Assembly: GCF_900128975.1 (NCBI RefSeq) | Contig: NZ_FQVC01000001.1 | Location: 349,595-413,594, forward strand | From: Devosia limi DSM 17137 | GTDB lineage: Bacteria > Pseudomonadota > Alphaproteobacteria > Rhizobiales > Devosiaceae | DNA: 64,000 nt | Direction: 5' to 3' | Shown here: piece after piece, positions 47,372 through 57,623 of the stretch | Position numbering within the stretch: the stretch's first letter is position 1 | Layout of the letters: every line of letters starts with the position of its first letter | Program-made: the position numbers and the translations under genes | Notes under the pieces: generated by a model | Told to the model about the DNA's origin: nothing | Databases searched by the model: none | Seen by the model: the letters and a program-made list of their open reading frames with translations, nothing else

Positions 47372-48535
47372 TCAGCGCCCGCCGGCATTCTCGACCGGCA
47401 CGGCATTGGGGTCGATCCCCACGCCAAACGCATCGACGCGGCCGATTGGCGCCGTCATCAATTGCTCCAGCGTAAACGCCGGGCCTGCCGCCGGCACGCT
47501 GGCCGCGGTCAGCAAATCGCCGGCCCGATTGGGCGAGCGCGATAGCGGAATGACCGCGCCGGCCACTTCCAGCAGCCGGATCTGCCCCAGCCCCTGATAG
47601 GGCAGCCGCACCATGGCTCCGGCATCGGTACCCAGCAGCGGATCGGCCACTTCGATGCTCACCCCGCCCCCGCGATAGAAGTTGCGAATGCTTTGGCTCA
47701 GATAAAACGCCAGTTTGTCCGAGCCGGCCGAGGAGAAGTGGATGCCGTCATCCTTGCGCATGCGCGCATTCTGCCCGCTGACATCGGGGCCGTGGGAGGA
47801 ATACTTGCCATCCTCGCCCAGGAACCGCTCATAGATATCGAGGAATTCCGCGCCGCTCGAAAACGCCGCCAGCCGCTGGATGGCGCTGATCTGGCTGATC
47901 GCCGCCGAATATTCGCTCTTGGACATGGGCGGCAGCCCCACCCAGACCGTTGGCTTGCCGGCCAGCCGCAGCTTGTCGAGAAAGGCGGCGATCCGCGCCT
48001 GGTAGATGGCGCTCCAGCGCTCGCTCAGCGGCGGATAGCTGCTGGCGTTCTCGCGGATTTCCTGCCGGTCGTTGATGCCCACGATAACCACGGCGACGTC
48101 AAAGCTGTTGGCCGCGATCTGCTGGGCCACCGCTGCGTCCCAGTCAAAATAGTCGTTGCGCACGAAACCCGATGATCCGACACCCTGGTTGATCACCACC
48201 AGGTTGGGATCCTCGGCATAAAACCGCTCCAGCGCCTTGCTGAGATCGACCGCCAGACTATCGCCAAACACCGCCAGCCGCGTCGCCCCCGGGGCCTTCT
48301 CGATGGTCGGCTTGGGGGGCGGCAGCGCCGCGGTCGGCTTGGGTTGCTGTTGCTGGCGCCGCGGCTGTTCGACGGGTGGCGGCGCCTTCGGCTCGTCACC
48401 AAACAACAGGTCGAACAGCGTTCGCCGCTTCTGCTGCTGGGCGACGACAATCGTGTCCTGGCTCTGGGCAAACGCCGGCGCCACGTCGACAAGCACGAAG
48501 CAGGCCATAACGATAGCAACGAGAACCCGGATCAT
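47372..48535 (-). CDS. Secreted SGNH/GDSL hydrolase family protein (DUF459-like)
   Basis: A 387-aa exported protein. Signal peptide residues 1-23 (VLVAIVMACFVLVDVAPAFA) are followed by a Q/P-rich linker (residues 30-80). The hydrolase domain has block I FGDSLAVDL with Ser93, GVGSSGF, the GIND block (VVIVGINDRQ), and the DGIHFS block near residue 268 with the catalytic Asp-His. It resembles the DUF459 group found in rhizobia. It may deacylate or deacetylate envelope glycans. It lies downstream of the lytic transglycosylase gene (72-nt gap). Confidence 0.8.
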   Translation of the reverse strand: MIRVLVAIVMACFVLVDVAPAFAQSQDTIVVAQQQKRRTLFDLLFGDEPKAPPPVEQPRRQQQQPKPTAALPPPKPTIEKAPGATRLAVFGDSLAVDLSKALERFYAEDPNLVVINQGVGSSGFVRNDYFDWDAAVAQQIAANSFDVAVVIVGINDRQEIRENASSYPPLSERWSAIYQARIAAFLDKLRLAGKPTVWVGLPPMSKSEYSAAISQISAIQRLAAFSSGAEFLDIYERFLGEDGKYSSHGPDVSGQNARMRKDDGIHFSSAGSDKLAFYLSQSIRNFYRGGGVSIEVADPLLGTDAGAMVRLPYQGLGQIRLLEVAGAVIPLSRSPNRAGDLLTAASVPAAGPAFTLEQLMTAPIGRVDAFGVGIDPNAVPVENAGGR

Positions 48536-48607
48536 GTCGGCCCTATTTCAAACCAGACCCTGTCATACCAAACCGGCTCCGGCAAAACCATCGCGGTCCC
48601 GCCCTTG

Positions 48608-49816
48608 TTACCGCCCAGCAGCTGCCAGCACGTCATGGGATGCGCGGGTGATGAATCCATCGGCAACCTCGCCGCGGGCCGCCTGGAATCGCGCATAGGC
48701 CGCCTGGCTGATCGGCCCGATCCGGCCATCCACCGCCCCGTCATAGAAGCCCAGCTGCTTGAGCGCCTGCTGGATGGCCTGCCGCTGCGCCAGATTGGGC
48801 AGCGCCGTGCCCCGCGGCCAGTCATCCTTGAACGCCCCGCCGCCCTTGAGCCGGTCGGTCATATGCGCCACCGAGAGAGCGTAGCTGTCGGAGAAATTAT
48901 AGCCCTTGAGCACCAGATAGTTCTGCGTCATCAGGAATTTGGGGCCATCCTTGCCTGCCGGCACATAGAGAAAGACCCCAAGGTTTGCATCGGCAAACGG
49001 GCGCCCGCTGACCCGCGCAATGCCCTGCTCGGCAAAGAACGATATCGGCCGCATCTGCGCACGATCCGCCAGCAGATAATCGAACCCTGCCGGCACCGAG
49101 ACCTCGAAGCCCCAATCGACACCCGGCTGATAGCCCAATGATCGCAGGAACTTGGCGCTGGTCGCCAACGCATCGGCCAGCGAATTGTGCAGGTCCACCC
49201 GCCCATCGCCGTCGCCATCGGTGCCATGGGCCACCACATTGCTCGGATTGACCTGCAAATGCCCGATTGCCCCGGCCCAGGAACCAACCAATTGCTGGGC
49301 ATTGAGCGGCCCGCGCTGCACCAGCTGCAACGCCGCGATCAGATCCGCCTCATCCTCGACCAGCCGCGAGCGGCGTTGATGCACCAGCGTCGCCAGACTG
49401 CGCACGATCGGCCGGATCAGCCCCTTATTGCCCAGCACCGCGCCGTAATCGGTTTCCATGCCCCAGATGGCGCCCAGGAGGTATGGATCGACCCCATAGC
49501 GCTGCCCGGTGGCAGTAAACAAATCGCCATTGCGGGACATTGCCGCCTTGCCGCGCTCGATCCGCCCGGCAGTCACGCGCCCCTCGATATAGTCCCAGAT
49601 CGGGGTGGTGAATTCGGGCTGCGTCGTCACCAGGTCGGGCACGCGCGGATCGGGCGTCAGCCCCACCATTGCCGCCTGATAGGTCTCCCGGCTCACCCCG
49701 GCTGCGATCGCCTTGCCGGCGAAATTGGCGATGAACGCCTCGAAGCTTTCCACCGGCTGCGCCGCAACCGGCACAACCAGCAAGAAAACCAGCATGCTGG
49801 CAAGTTTGAGCCGCAT
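48608..49816 (-). CDS. Lytic murein transglycosylase B family
   Basis: A 402-aa periplasmic enzyme that cuts peptidoglycan glycan strands, leaving 1,6-anhydro ends. A signal peptide (residues 1-19) precedes the catalytic domain with Glu121 in WGMETDYG and the SWAGAIGHLQVNPSN and DGDGDGRVDLHNSLADAL segments. A C-terminal peptidoglycan-binding domain runs over about residues 340-400 (QALKQLGFYDGAVDGRIGPISQAAYARFQ). The ATG lies one base past the galE stop. Its tight spacing with galE suggests co-transcription of envelope genes. Confidence 0.9.
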   Translation of the reverse strand: MRLKLASMLVFLLVVPVAAQPVESFEAFIANFAGKAIAAGVSRETYQAAMVGLTPDPRVPDLVTTQPEFTTPIWDYIEGRVTAGRIERGKAAMSRNGDLFTATGQRYGVDPYLLGAIWGMETDYGAVLGNKGLIRPIVRSLATLVHQRRSRLVEDEADLIAALQLVQRGPLNAQQLVGSWAGAIGHLQVNPSNVVAHGTDGDGDGRVDLHNSLADALATSAKFLRSLGYQPGVDWGFEVSVPAGFDYLLADRAQMRPISFFAEQGIARVSGRPFADANLGVFLYVPAGKDGPKFLMTQNYLVLKGYNFSDSYALSVAHMTDRLKGGGAFKDDWPRGTALPNLAQRQAIQQALKQLGFYDGAVDGRIGPISQAAYARFQAARGEVADGFITRASHDVLAAAGR

Positions 49817-49817
49817 T

Positions 49818-50804
49818 CTAGCGGTTCCGCACCATCAGATGCCGCTCCCAGTCATAGGCCGATTTGACGATTTCAGTGAGCTCGTCATGCTGGGGCACCC
49901 AGCCCAGAAGATTGCGCACCTTCTCCCCCGTTGCGGTGATCGAGGCCGGATCGCCGGGCCGGCGCGGGCCTTCATCGACGCGGAAATCCACGCCCGAGAC
50001 CGCCTTGACCGTCTCCACCACCTGGCGCACCGAATAGCCCTGCCCATAGGCGCAATTGAGCGTCGTGCTGGCCCCGCCACCGCGTAAGTGCTTGAGCAAC
50101 AAGGCATGTGCCGCGATCAGGTCGGTGACATGGATGTAGTCGCGCACGCACGTTCCGTCGGGCGTTTCGTAATCGGTGCCAAAGATATCCATCTTTGGAC
50201 GCTGCCCCAGCGCTGCCTGGCACGCTACCTTGATCAGATGCGTCGCCATCGGCGTCGACTGCCCCGAACGCCCCTGCGGATCGGCCCCGGCGACGTTGAA
50301 ATAGCGCAGCACGCCAAAGGTAATCGGATGCGCCGCCGCCACATCGGCAAGCATCCACTCCGTCATCAGCTTGCTCCGCCCATAGGGCGACATCGGATGA
50401 AGCGGTGTCTCCTCGACCACGGGTGCCAGCCCGGTCATCCCGTAAACTGCTGCAGTAGAAGAGAAAACAAAGTGCTTGACCCCGCTTTTGACGGCCGCCT
50501 CGATCAGGTTGCGCGACGTCGCAGTGTTGTTGCCATAGTATTTGAGCGGGTCGATGACCGACTCGGGAACCACGATCGAGCCGGCAAAATGCACGATCTC
50601 GGTAATGTGGTATTGCTGGACGATCCGCTGTACCAGTTCGATATCGGCGGCCGAGCCCTCGACAAACGTGGCGCGCTCATTGATCGCCCAGTCAAAACCG
50701 GTAACGAGGTTATCCAACACCACCACGGTTTCGCCGGCATCCGTGAGGTTAAGCACCATGTGGCTGCCGATATAACCGGCTCCGCCTGTAACCAAGACCG
50801 CCAT
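49818..50804 (-). CDS. galE: UDP-glucose 4-epimerase
   Basis: A 328-aa short-chain dehydrogenase-fold enzyme that interconverts UDP-glucose and UDP-galactose. NAD-binding GGAGYIGSH is at residues 7-15. Catalytic Ser/Tyr-x3-Lys are in FSSTAAVYG and SPYGRSKLM. RYFNVAGADP and CVRDYIHVTDL are family blocks. It is divergent from galU (100-nt gap), which makes the UDP-glucose substrate; together they feed exopolysaccharide or LPS synthesis. Confidence 0.93.
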   Translation of the reverse strand: MAVLVTGGAGYIGSHMVLNLTDAGETVVVLDNLVTGFDWAINERATFVEGSAADIELVQRIVQQYHITEIVHFAGSIVVPESVIDPLKYYGNNTATSRNLIEAAVKSGVKHFVFSSTAAVYGMTGLAPVVEETPLHPMSPYGRSKLMTEWMLADVAAAHPITFGVLRYFNVAGADPQGRSGQSTPMATHLIKVACQAALGQRPKMDIFGTDYETPDGTCVRDYIHVTDLIAAHALLLKHLRGGGASTTLNCAYGQGYSVRQVVETVKAVSGVDFRVDEGPRRPGDPASITATGEKVRNLLGWVPQHDELTEIVKSAYDWERHLMVRNR

Positions 50805-50904
50805 CTGGGGTTAACTCCAATCGGTGAAACGCTATTTTGCCGCGATGTTAATGTTCAGATGTTGAGATAGATTTACGGCCAAACCGAGAACTGGGAGTTA
50901 GCGA

Positions 50905-51789
50905 GTGCACAAGCGTGTCAGGACGGCGGTCTTTCCGGTAGCGGGCCTGGGAACCAGATTCCTGCCCGCCACCAAAGCCCTGCCCAAGGAAATGTTGACG
51001 GTGGTGGATCGTCCACTGATCCAATATGCCGTCGATGAGGCCCGCGAGGCCGGAATCGAACATTTCGTCTTCGTCACCGGCCGCAACAAGGGCGTTATCG
51101 AAGACCATTTCGACCGCCAGTTCGAGCTGGAAACCACGCTCGAACTGCGCGGCAAGACCGCCGCGCTCGAGGAATTGCGCAAGGACCTGCCCTCGGCCGG
51201 CCGCACCAGCTTTACCCGCCAGCAGGAGCCGCTCGGCCTCGGTCACGCCGTCTGGTGCGCCCGCGATATCGTCGGCAACCAGCCCTTCGCGCTACTGCTG
51301 CCCGACATGCTGTTCAAGGGCCAGCCCGGCGTGCTCAAGCAGATGATGGACGCCTATGAGGAAACCGGCGGCAATATCATCGCCGTCGAGGAAGTCCCGC
51401 CCGCCGATGTCTCGTCCTATGGCGTCATCGCCCGTGGCTCGGGCCCCGACAATGGCTTTGCCATCACCAATATGGTGGAAAAGCCCAAGCGCGAGGAAGC
51501 CCCGTCCAACCTGATCATTTCGGGTCGCTACATCCTGCAGCCTGAGGTCTTCACTCTTCTGGCTGAACAGACCAAGGGCGCCGGCGGTGAAATCCAGATC
51601 ACCGACGCCATGCAGAAGCTGATGCATATGCAGCCGTTTACCGGCGTGAAATATGAGGGCCAGTCGTTCGATTGCGGCTCCAAGATCGGCTTTTTGACCG
51701 CCAACGTCGTCTACGCGCTCGACCGTCCCGATATCCGCGACGGCTTCATCGCCGAACTCAAGAAGCTCGATCTGGGCGTCCAGTTCTAG
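50905..51789 (+). CDS. galU: UTP-glucose-1-phosphate uridylyltransferase
   Basis: A 294-aa nucleotidyltransferase that makes UDP-glucose from UTP and glucose-1-phosphate. The N-terminal motif is [22 protein letters not shown]. Other blocks are [36 protein letters not shown] and the late [10 protein letters not shown]. The start is GTG at 50905, with GGGAG 8 nt upstream. It is divergent from galE. A terminator at 51798-51832 ends the transcript. Confidence 0.95.
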   Translation: MHKRVRTAVFPVAGLGTRFLPATKALPKEMLTVVDRPLIQYAVDEAREAGIEHFVFVTGRNKGVIEDHFDRQFELETTLELRGKTAALEELRKDLPSAGRTSFTRQQEPLGLGHAVWCARDIVGNQPFALLLPDMLFKGQPGVLKQMMDAYEETGGNIIAVEEVPPADVSSYGVIARGSGPDNGFAITNMVEKPKREEAPSNLIISGRYILQPEVFTLLAEQTKGAGGEIQITDAMQKLMHMQPFTGVKYEGQSFDCGSKIGFLTANVVYALDRPDIRDGFIAELKKLDLGVQF

Positions 51790-51797
51790 CCAGTGCC

Positions 51798-51832
51798 GCC
51801 AGCATCGCCGCAGGTGGTGCTGGCTGCCTTTT
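51798..51832 (+). terminator. Rho-independent terminator after galU
   Basis: Stem GCCAGCA (51798-51804) / TGCTGGC (51818-51824), partly extended inward, then TGCCTTTTAT. It overlaps the stop codon region of the convergent outer-membrane gene. Confidence 0.7.
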
Positions 51833-53129
51833 ATCGCGACATGGTAATCCCGACCGCCACGCGCTGACTGTCGCGGATTCCCGACGCCGTCGTCTCGGCA
51901 TAGCTATAGCCATAGTCGGCGGTCAGCGCCGTATGCGCATTGACCAGGTAATCGGCGCCAAAGCCGAAGCCATAGCCCCGCTCGGTCTGGGCCGAACCGG
52001 CAAAGGTCGCGCTGCGCCAATCAGCCAGCGCGCGCAGTGCCAGCCAAGAATTCACCCGATAGGTCGCCCGGCCATTCACGACATATTCCAGCCGCGCCGT
52101 CCCGCCGGCATCGGGGCCCGGAGGCGCGATATTGGTCGTCAGCCCCGCAGTAAATTCCCAGGTCCGGCTGGGCGCAAAAGTGACGCTTGCGTCATAGAGC
52201 TGCGACACCACTTCGCCCAGGCTTGCCGCATCAAACCGGCGCAGGCCAACACCAACCGACGCTTCGGCCGTCAGCACATCGCTCCAGTTCGCCGAAACAC
52301 CGCCGCGCAGGCTGGTTTCGGTGGCATCCATGCGCACCAGCATGCTCGTCGAGGGCTGATCGAACATATCGCGACCAACACCCGCCCGGCCGAACACCTC
52401 AAACACCGGTGTAAGCTGGTAGCCAACGCGCAGGCCACTATCCAGCGACCACAGATTGCGCTCGCTATTGTCGGTCACTGTGCCGTCATTGAGTGTGGTC
52501 GTGCCATAAGCGGTGCGACCGGCGGCACCCGTCACTTCGACATTGAACAGCCCGAACGTGCGCTCCACCCCAAGCTCCACCGAACCGGAAAGCGTCTTGG
52601 GCGGCACCGCCACGGTGCTGGCCACACCCGGCGCGCCGGGCATGTCCTGCGTCAGAGCGAGATCGAGCAGCCCGGTCAGCGTCGTCTCACGGTCGAGCCG
52701 ATAGCCGCCATCGAGACCCAGCCGCAGGGCACTAACGTTGATCTGGCCATTAACCGGCTGCGCCACTTCGGCTTCGCCATCCAATTGCAGGCGCATGCGG
52801 CTGCCGACCTGCTCGAGCGATACGCTGGGCACCAGCAGCACGTCAAAGCGCTCGCCATCGGTATTCTTGGTATAGGCCCCGCGCAGCGCCACCGACCAAT
52901 CGACATTGAACAGCGGATCAAACGGTTCGCGCAGATCGGGCGGACTGCTCAGCGCGACGAGATCTTGTGGCGAAGCGGGATAGAGGCCCGGCAACAGCCG
53001 AGGATTGTCCGTGCCCGAACCATCGCCCGGCTCCAGCTGCGGGTCAGCCAGGACCGGTGCAACCATGGCGACAGCGCACAACAGGACCAGCGCGGGCTGT
53101 AAATAATGCCGACAAGACCGCACGGCCAA
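51831..53129 (-). CDS. Outer-membrane beta-barrel protein
   Basis: A 432-aa exported protein. The signal peptide (LQPALVLLCAVAMVAPVLA) is followed by a short acidic/proline segment. Many alternating amphipathic strands follow (for example DVLLVPSVSLEQVGSRMRLQL, NVEVTGAAGRTAYG, YGFGFGADYLVNAHTALTADYGYSY), ending in a strand QRVAVGITMSR. It resembles the generic outer-membrane beta-barrel (OMB/BBP2-like) families; no specific name. The start is uncertain: TTG at 53129 with GGAG 6 nt upstream, or GTG at 53123. Upstream ATG codons lie in the nfeD gene. Possible polysaccharide-export or porin role given galU next door. Confidence 0.75.
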   Translation of the reverse strand: MAVRSCRHYLQPALVLLCAVAMVAPVLADPQLEPGDGSGTDNPRLLPGLYPASPQDLVALSSPPDLREPFDPLFNVDWSVALRGAYTKNTDGERFDVLLVPSVSLEQVGSRMRLQLDGEAEVAQPVNGQINVSALRLGLDGGYRLDRETTLTGLLDLALTQDMPGAPGVASTVAVPPKTLSGSVELGVERTFGLFNVEVTGAAGRTAYGTTTLNDGTVTDNSERNLWSLDSGLRVGYQLTPVFEVFGRAGVGRDMFDQPSTSMLVRMDATETSLRGGVSANWSDVLTAEASVGVGLRRFDAASLGEVVSQLYDASVTFAPSRTWEFTAGLTTNIAPPGPDAGGTARLEYVVNGRATYRVNSWLALRALADWRSATFAGSAQTERGYGFGFGADYLVNAHTALTADYGYSYAETTASGIRDSQRVAVGITMSR

Positions 53130-53223
53130 AACCTGCTCCGTATGCGCCTGGGATAACCTGGACGAGCCTGCCCGGCCCGTGCGCACGGGCCGAAGACTCC
53201 TGTCGCATCGTTGCAGCTTATGG

Positions 53224-53700
53224 TTAACGAAGTCTTTCCGAAGCCGAGCCCTCGATGGGCTCCACCTGCAGCACAGCGCCATCATGGCCGATGACGCGCA
53301 CCCGCCTTCCGGCGGGGAGGTCTGGGCCGGAAACCCGCCAGACCGTATCGCCCAGCACCATGCGGCCGAAACCATCATGGATCGCCTGCTCCAACTCGGC
53401 CTCGTGGCCAACAAAGCGGTCGGCACGGCGATTGAGATAAGGCCGATCGGTCTGGGATGGCCGGTTGCGGTTGAAGCGAACCCAGGCCGTGATCGTCACC
53501 AGCGACAACACGCCGAAGATCAGCCATTCGATCGGCCAATCCAGCGGCTGAAACAACGAAAACAGCCCGGTAATAACAGCCGCGACACCCATCCACAGCA
53601 GATAGCCACCCGGCGCTACCAGTTCGAGCGCCAGCAGGATGATGCCAGCGACGATCCAGGCCCAGGGGCCATAGCTGGCGATGAATTCAATAACCTGCAT
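53224..53700 (-). CDS. NfeD family membrane protein
   Basis: A 158-aa protein. Three membrane segments (about residues 10-28, 34-50 and 56-75) are followed by a C-terminal OB-fold (RFVGHEAELEQAIHDGFGRMVLGDTVWRVSGPDLPAGRRVRVIG), the NfeDb domain. Such proteins partner the stomatin-like SPFH protein encoded immediately upstream (9-nt gap) and probably influence membrane microdomains. This is the short form without the N-terminal ClpP-like protease. Confidence 0.88.
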   Translation of the reverse strand: MQVIEFIASYGPWAWIVAGIILLALELVAPGGYLLWMGVAAVITGLFSLFQPLDWPIEWLIFGVLSLVTITAWVRFNRNRPSQTDRPYLNRRADRFVGHEAELEQAIHDGFGRMVLGDTVWRVSGPDLPAGRRVRVIGHDGAVLQVEPIEGSASERLR

Positions 53701-53709
53701 CGGTGTTCC

Positions 53710-54702
53710 CTATTGCTGCGGACCGGCAGCGGGCGGACGGCTGGAGCGGGCTGGCGCCGGAGCCCCGCCACCAAAAGTCTCCTTGGCGATCTCGGCTATG
53801 CCGCCGATCGCACCAATGACGCTGGAGGCTTCCACCGGCAGCATCAGGATCTTCTGGTTGGGCGAGGTCGCGATCGCTTCCAAAGCCTTGATATAATTAT
53901 TGGCCACGAAATAGTTGATGGCCTGCACATTGCCCGAGGAAATGGCGTCGCTGACCATCTGCGTTGCCTTGGCCTCAGCCTCGGCCGAACGTTCACGCGC
54001 CTCGGCGTCACGGAACGCAGCTTCGCGGCGGCCCTCGGCTTCCAGCACCTGCGCCTGCTTGGCACCCTCGGCCTGCAGGATCGCTGACTGACGGCGGCCT
54101 TCGGCTTCCAGAATGGCGGCGCGCTTCTCGCGCTCCGCCTTCATCTGCCGGCCCATCGAATCCACCAGATCCTTGGGCGGATCGATGTCCTTGATCTCGA
54201 TACGGGTAATCTTGACGCCCCAGGGCGACACGGCGGTATCGACCACGCGCAGCAGGCGCTGGTTGATCTCGTCGCGATTGGACAGCAGCTCATCAAGGTC
54301 CATCGAGCCCATGACAGTGCGGATATTGGTCATGGTCAGGTTGAGGATGGCGTGTTCGAGATCGGAGACTTCATAGGCCGCTGCCGCCGCATCGAGGATC
54401 TGGTAAAAGGTCACGCCATTGGCGGTGATCGAGGCGTTATCGCGCGTGATCACTTCCTGGTGGGGTACGTCGAGCACCTGCTCCATGACGTTGATCTTCT
54501 TGCCGATGCCATCGATGAACGGCACGATGACGTTGAGGCCAGGCTTGAGCGTCCGGGTATATTTGCCGAAGCGCTCGACAGTGAAGTTATAGCCCTGCGG
54601 GATGGTCTTGGCGCCGGCAAACAGCACCAGCAGCGCCAATACGCCCAGGCCGATCAATGTCAGGCTGAGCCCGTCCAGACCAAATTGCTCAAACATTCCC
54701 AT
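53710..54702 (-). CDS. SPFH/stomatin-like membrane protein (QmcA type)
   Basis: A 330-aa protein. An N-terminal membrane segment (residues 13-30) precedes the SPFH/band-7 domain (about 30-190; [30 protein letters not shown]). A long alanine/glutamate coiled coil follows (190-265; [25 protein letters not shown]), then a proline-rich tail. It oligomerises on the inner membrane and works with the adjacent NfeD protein. ATG 54702 or the ATG two codons later (54696) could be the start. Confidence 0.88.
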   Translation of the reverse strand: MGMFEQFGLDGLSLTLIGLGVLALLVLFAGAKTIPQGYNFTVERFGKYTRTLKPGLNVIVPFIDGIGKKINVMEQVLDVPHQEVITRDNASITANGVTFYQILDAAAAAYEVSDLEHAILNLTMTNIRTVMGSMDLDELLSNRDEINQRLLRVVDTAVSPWGVKITRIEIKDIDPPKDLVDSMGRQMKAEREKRAAILEAEGRRQSAILQAEGAKQAQVLEAEGRREAAFRDAEARERSAEAEAKATQMVSDAISSGNVQAINYFVANNYIKALEAIATSPNQKILMLPVEASSVIGAIGGIAEIAKETFGGGAPAPARSSRPPAAGPQQ

Positions 54703-54832
54703 CCCCGATTCTACGACTTCACATTGCGCTGGAGTCTATGGATGCGGCGAACGCCGCGCAATCCATTGCCGATGGAACGAAGCCCGCTATGCCCACGTTA
54801 ACAACGCGATTCCACGCCGCAGGAGAGCTGCC

Positions 54833-55762
54833 ATGGACGCGCTCAGCGATGACGCCGGTATCAGCGCCGCCCAAGCCGCCGGCGTGCATCTGACCAGTCC
54901 CAGCCGCGTCGTCTATCCCGGCCAGGGCCTCACCAAGGCCGAGCTCGTCGCCTACTACGCCGCTGTCGCCGAGCAGATGCTGCCCGTCATCGCCAACCGC
55001 CCCCTCAGCCTGCTGCGCTGCCCGCAGGGCCAGGCCGCGCCCTGCTTTTTCCAGAAGCACGATACCGGCGGCTTTCCCGACAATATGAAGACCATGCGGA
55101 TCGCCGAAAAGGATGGCGACATCGAAAGCTACTTCTATATCGATGACCGCGCCGGGCTGATCGCCGGCACCCAGATGAACGTGCTCGAATGGCATCTCTG
55201 GGGCTCGCGGATCGGCGATATCGAAAAGCCCGAACGCGTCGTCTTCGATATCGACCCCGATGAAGGCCTGGACTTCGCCAAGGTGCGGACCGCCGCTCTC
55301 GATATCGGCAAGGAACTGGGCGCCTGGGGGCTGGAAAGCTATCCGATGATCACCGGCGGCAAGGGCATCCACGTCATTGCCCCGCTCCTGCCGACCACCG
55401 AATGGCCCGAGGTCAAGGGCTTCTGCAAGACCTTTGCGCAGCGCCTAGCCGATCGCGAGCCCGAACGCTTCACCGCCACCATGTCCAAGGCCAAGCGCGC
55501 GGGAAAGCTGTTCATCGATTATCTGCGCAATGAACGCGGCGCGACCGCCATTGCCCCCTGGTCGCCCCGCGCGCGCCCAGGTGCGCCGGTTGCGGTTCCC
55601 CTCACCTGGGACGAGCTGCACAAGGTCAAATCCGCCAATCAGTTCGGCCTGGCTGATGCCATCGTCCGGGCCAGCAAGCCCAATCCGTGGCGGGATTACT
55701 TCTCCACCACCCAGTCGATCACCAAGGCGATGTGGAGCGCCGTCGATGGCCCGAAAACCTAG
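54833..55762 (+). CDS. Stand-alone LigD polymerase (NHEJ primase-polymerase) domain protein
   Basis: A 309-aa archaeo-eukaryotic-primase-type polymerase, equal to the POL domain of LigD. Metal-binding Asp139 and Asp141 are in [21 protein letters not shown] (His121), [17 protein letters not shown] and [22 protein letters not shown] are diagnostic blocks. It fills gaps with ribonucleotides at double-strand break ends. There is no ligase or 3'-phosphoesterase domain in the protein, and no Ku gene in the window. The start ATG at 54833 has AGGAG upstream. Its stop overlaps the convergent modB stop. Confidence 0.88.
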   Translation: MDALSDDAGISAAQAAGVHLTSPSRVVYPGQGLTKAELVAYYAAVAEQMLPVIANRPLSLLRCPQGQAAPCFFQKHDTGGFPDNMKTMRIAEKDGDIESYFYIDDRAGLIAGTQMNVLEWHLWGSRIGDIEKPERVVFDIDPDEGLDFAKVRTAALDIGKELGAWGLESYPMITGGKGIHVIAPLLPTTEWPEVKGFCKTFAQRLADREPERFTATMSKAKRAGKLFIDYLRNERGATAIAPWSPRARPGAPVAVPLTWDELHKVKSANQFGLADAIVRASKPNPWRDYFSTTQSITKAMWSAVDGPKT

Positions 55763-56448
55763 CCGATCGGCACCGAAGAACGGCGGTCAATGGTCATGGT
55801 GACGGCGATGACGACAAAGGCAAAGATCACCATGCCCAGCGCCAGCACATGCGCCTTTTCCCATTGCAGCCGCTCGACATAGTCATAGATCGCAATCGAC
55901 AGCACCTTGGTCTGGCCCGGAATATTGCCGCCGATCATCAGCACCACGCCGAATTCACCCACCGTATGGGCGAAGCTCAGCACCGCGCCGGTCACATAGC
56001 CGGGCCGTGCCAGTGGCAGCGCCACCCTGATGAAGCGCTGCCAATTGCTGGCGCCCAGGCTTGCCGCCGCTTCCAGCGGTTCGTCGCCAATCGCCTGGAA
56101 GCCATTGCGCAGCGGCTGCACCATGAAGGGCAGGGAATAGATGATCGAGCCGATCACCAGCCCCGGAAACGAAAATGCCAGGGTGCGCGCGCCCCAGAAC
56201 CCGGCGAGCCAGCCGCCCGGACCATTGGGGCCGAGCGCCAGCAGCAGATAGAAGCCCAGCACCGTTGGCGGCAGGACCAATGGCAGCGCCACGATGGCGC
56301 CCACCATTTCCTTGCCCGCCCAGCGGCTGCGCGCCAGCCACCAGGCGATCGGCGTGCCGACGACGAGCAGGATCAGCATGGTTATCGAAGCCAGGGTCAG
56401 CGTCAGGCTGATTGGCGCCCACAACTCGCCGAGTTCGCTCATCGTCAT
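55759..56448 (-). CDS. modB: Molybdate ABC transporter, permease
   Basis: A 229-aa inner-membrane permease with about five or six membrane segments. The [16 protein letters not shown]-terminus, a [41 protein letters not shown] block, and the EAA loop [25 protein letters not shown] are typical of ModB. It moves molybdate across the inner membrane. The usual ATPase gene (modC) is not next to it; downstream lies the opposing LigD-POL gene. It follows modA by 7 nt. Confidence 0.92.
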   Translation of the reverse strand: MTMSELGELWAPISLTLTLASITMLILLVVGTPIAWWLARSRWAGKEMVGAIVALPLVLPPTVLGFYLLLALGPNGPGGWLAGFWGARTLAFSFPGLVIGSIIYSLPFMVQPLRNGFQAIGDEPLEAAASLGASNWQRFIRVALPLARPGYVTGAVLSFAHTVGEFGVVLMIGGNIPGQTKVLSIAIYDYVERLQWEKAHVLALGMVIFAFVVIAVTMTIDRRSSVPIG

Positions 56449-56455
56449 GCCGGCC

Positions 56456-57187
56456 TTACTCCACGACGTAGCCGGCCGCTGTGATCACGGCCCGGGCTTT
56501 GTCGCCCTTGAGGAATTCGACATAGGACAGTGCGACCGGGTTTTCGGCACCGGTCCTGAGCAACACCGCATCCTGGCGGATGGGCTCATAGAGATCGGCC
56601 GGCACGATCCAGACGCTGTCCTTGCCGATCACCTGGCTGGCAGCGACGAAACCGAGTTCGGCATTGCCGCTCTCGACGAATTGCAGGGTCTGCGAGATAT
56701 TTTCGCCGGTCACCAGCTTGGGCGTGATCGCCTCATGCAGGCCCATCGCCGCCAGCGCTTCGACGGCGGCACGGCCATAGGGCGCGGTCGCCGGATCGGC
56801 GATGGCGATCTTGTCGAACGGGCCTTCAAGCGCGGCCTTGCCGTCGGTCACCTCGAGCACGGTGCTGTAAAGCGCCAGCGCGCCAATTGCATAGGTGAAG
56901 ACGGTGCCATCAACGCCAAAACCATCGGCGACCGCCTTGGGCGGACGCTCGTCATCGGCCGCCAGGAACACCTCAAATGGCGCGCCCTGGCTGATCTGGG
57001 CATAAAGCTGGCCGGTGGCGCCAAAGCTATAGGTCACGTCATGGCCGGTCTCGGCCTTGAACAGCGGCGCCAGCTCTTCGGCGACTGCGGTGAAATTGGC
57101 GGCCACCGCCACGCTGGCGCTGCCGGCATGAGCCTGCTGCACCAGCAGCAATCCAAGCAGCACGCTGGCCAACACTGCACGTTCCAT
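56456..57187 (-). CDS. modA: Molybdate ABC transporter, periplasmic binding protein
   Basis: A 243-aa exported protein. The signal peptide runs to about A21 ([12 protein letters not shown]). The mature form begins [48 protein letters not shown] and [18 protein letters not shown] blocks are typical of ModA. It binds molybdate or tungstate and delivers it to ModB. The start ATG at 57187 has GGAGA upstream. It lies 75 nt downstream of the ModE-like gene. Confidence 0.93.
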   Translation of the reverse strand: MERAVLASVLLGLLLVQQAHAGSASVAVAANFTAVAEELAPLFKAETGHDVTYSFGATGQLYAQISQGAPFEVFLAADDERPPKAVADGFGVDGTVFTYAIGALALYSTVLEVTDGKAALEGPFDKIAIADPATAPYGRAAVEALAAMGLHEAITPKLVTGENISQTLQFVESGNAELGFVAASQVIGKDSVWIVPADLYEPIRQDAVLLRTGAENPVALSYVEFLKGDKARAVITAAGYVVE

Positions 57188-57262
57188 GGCAAATCTCCGA
57201 TATGCATCCAAAGCCACATCGGTTCTGACAAACAAGGCGTCATCCGGCAAGCGTTATTTCCG

Positions 57263-57622
57263 TCACGACATATCGATAATTCGGCGGAGTGCCGCGACGT
57301 CCTCGGCGATGGCGGTACGGGTCTTGTTCTGCATGGCACGGTAATGGGCCAGTACCGCCTGCCCCGCTGCGCTCAGATGCGCCCCGCCTTGGGCCGAGCC
57401 GCCCCGGCTGGTCTCGACCAGTGCCTGGCCGAAGCCCTCATTGAGGGCCTGCACCAGGCTCCAGGCCCGCTTGTAGCTCATGCCCATCGCCTTGCCGGCG
57501 GCGGAGATGGAGCCGGTCTTGTCGATCAGCTCCATCAAATCGGCCCGGCCGGGCCCGAGATAGGCCGTTTCGCTGAGCGTCACCCGCAGATGGGACAATC
57601 CGTCGGGCGGGACATTGGCCAT
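57263..57622 (-). CDS. ModE-like winged-helix regulator (DNA-binding domain only)
   Basis: A 119-aa protein with the LysR-like winged helix of ModE (residues 24-90; LMELIDKTGSISAAGKAMGMSYKRAWSLVQALNEGF, then VETSRGGSAQGGAHLSAAG). It lacks the C-terminal TOBE/Mop molybdate-binding repeats of full ModE, so it must sense molybdate differently or need another factor. The ATG lies one base past the eda stop and the gene precedes modAB; a molybdate-control role is strongly suggested by context. Confidence 0.85.
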   Translation of the reverse strand: MANVPPDGLSHLRVTLSETAYLGPGRADLMELIDKTGSISAAGKAMGMSYKRAWSLVQALNEGFGQALVETSRGGSAQGGAHLSAAGQAVLAHYRAMQNKTRTAIAEDVAALRRIIDMS

Positions 57623-57623
57623 G

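Noticed and set aside
57240..57262. Possible ModE box (CGTTAT ... ATATCG) before modA
   Set aside because: Only one half-site is convincing, and the other lies inside the ModE-like coding end; too weak to list.
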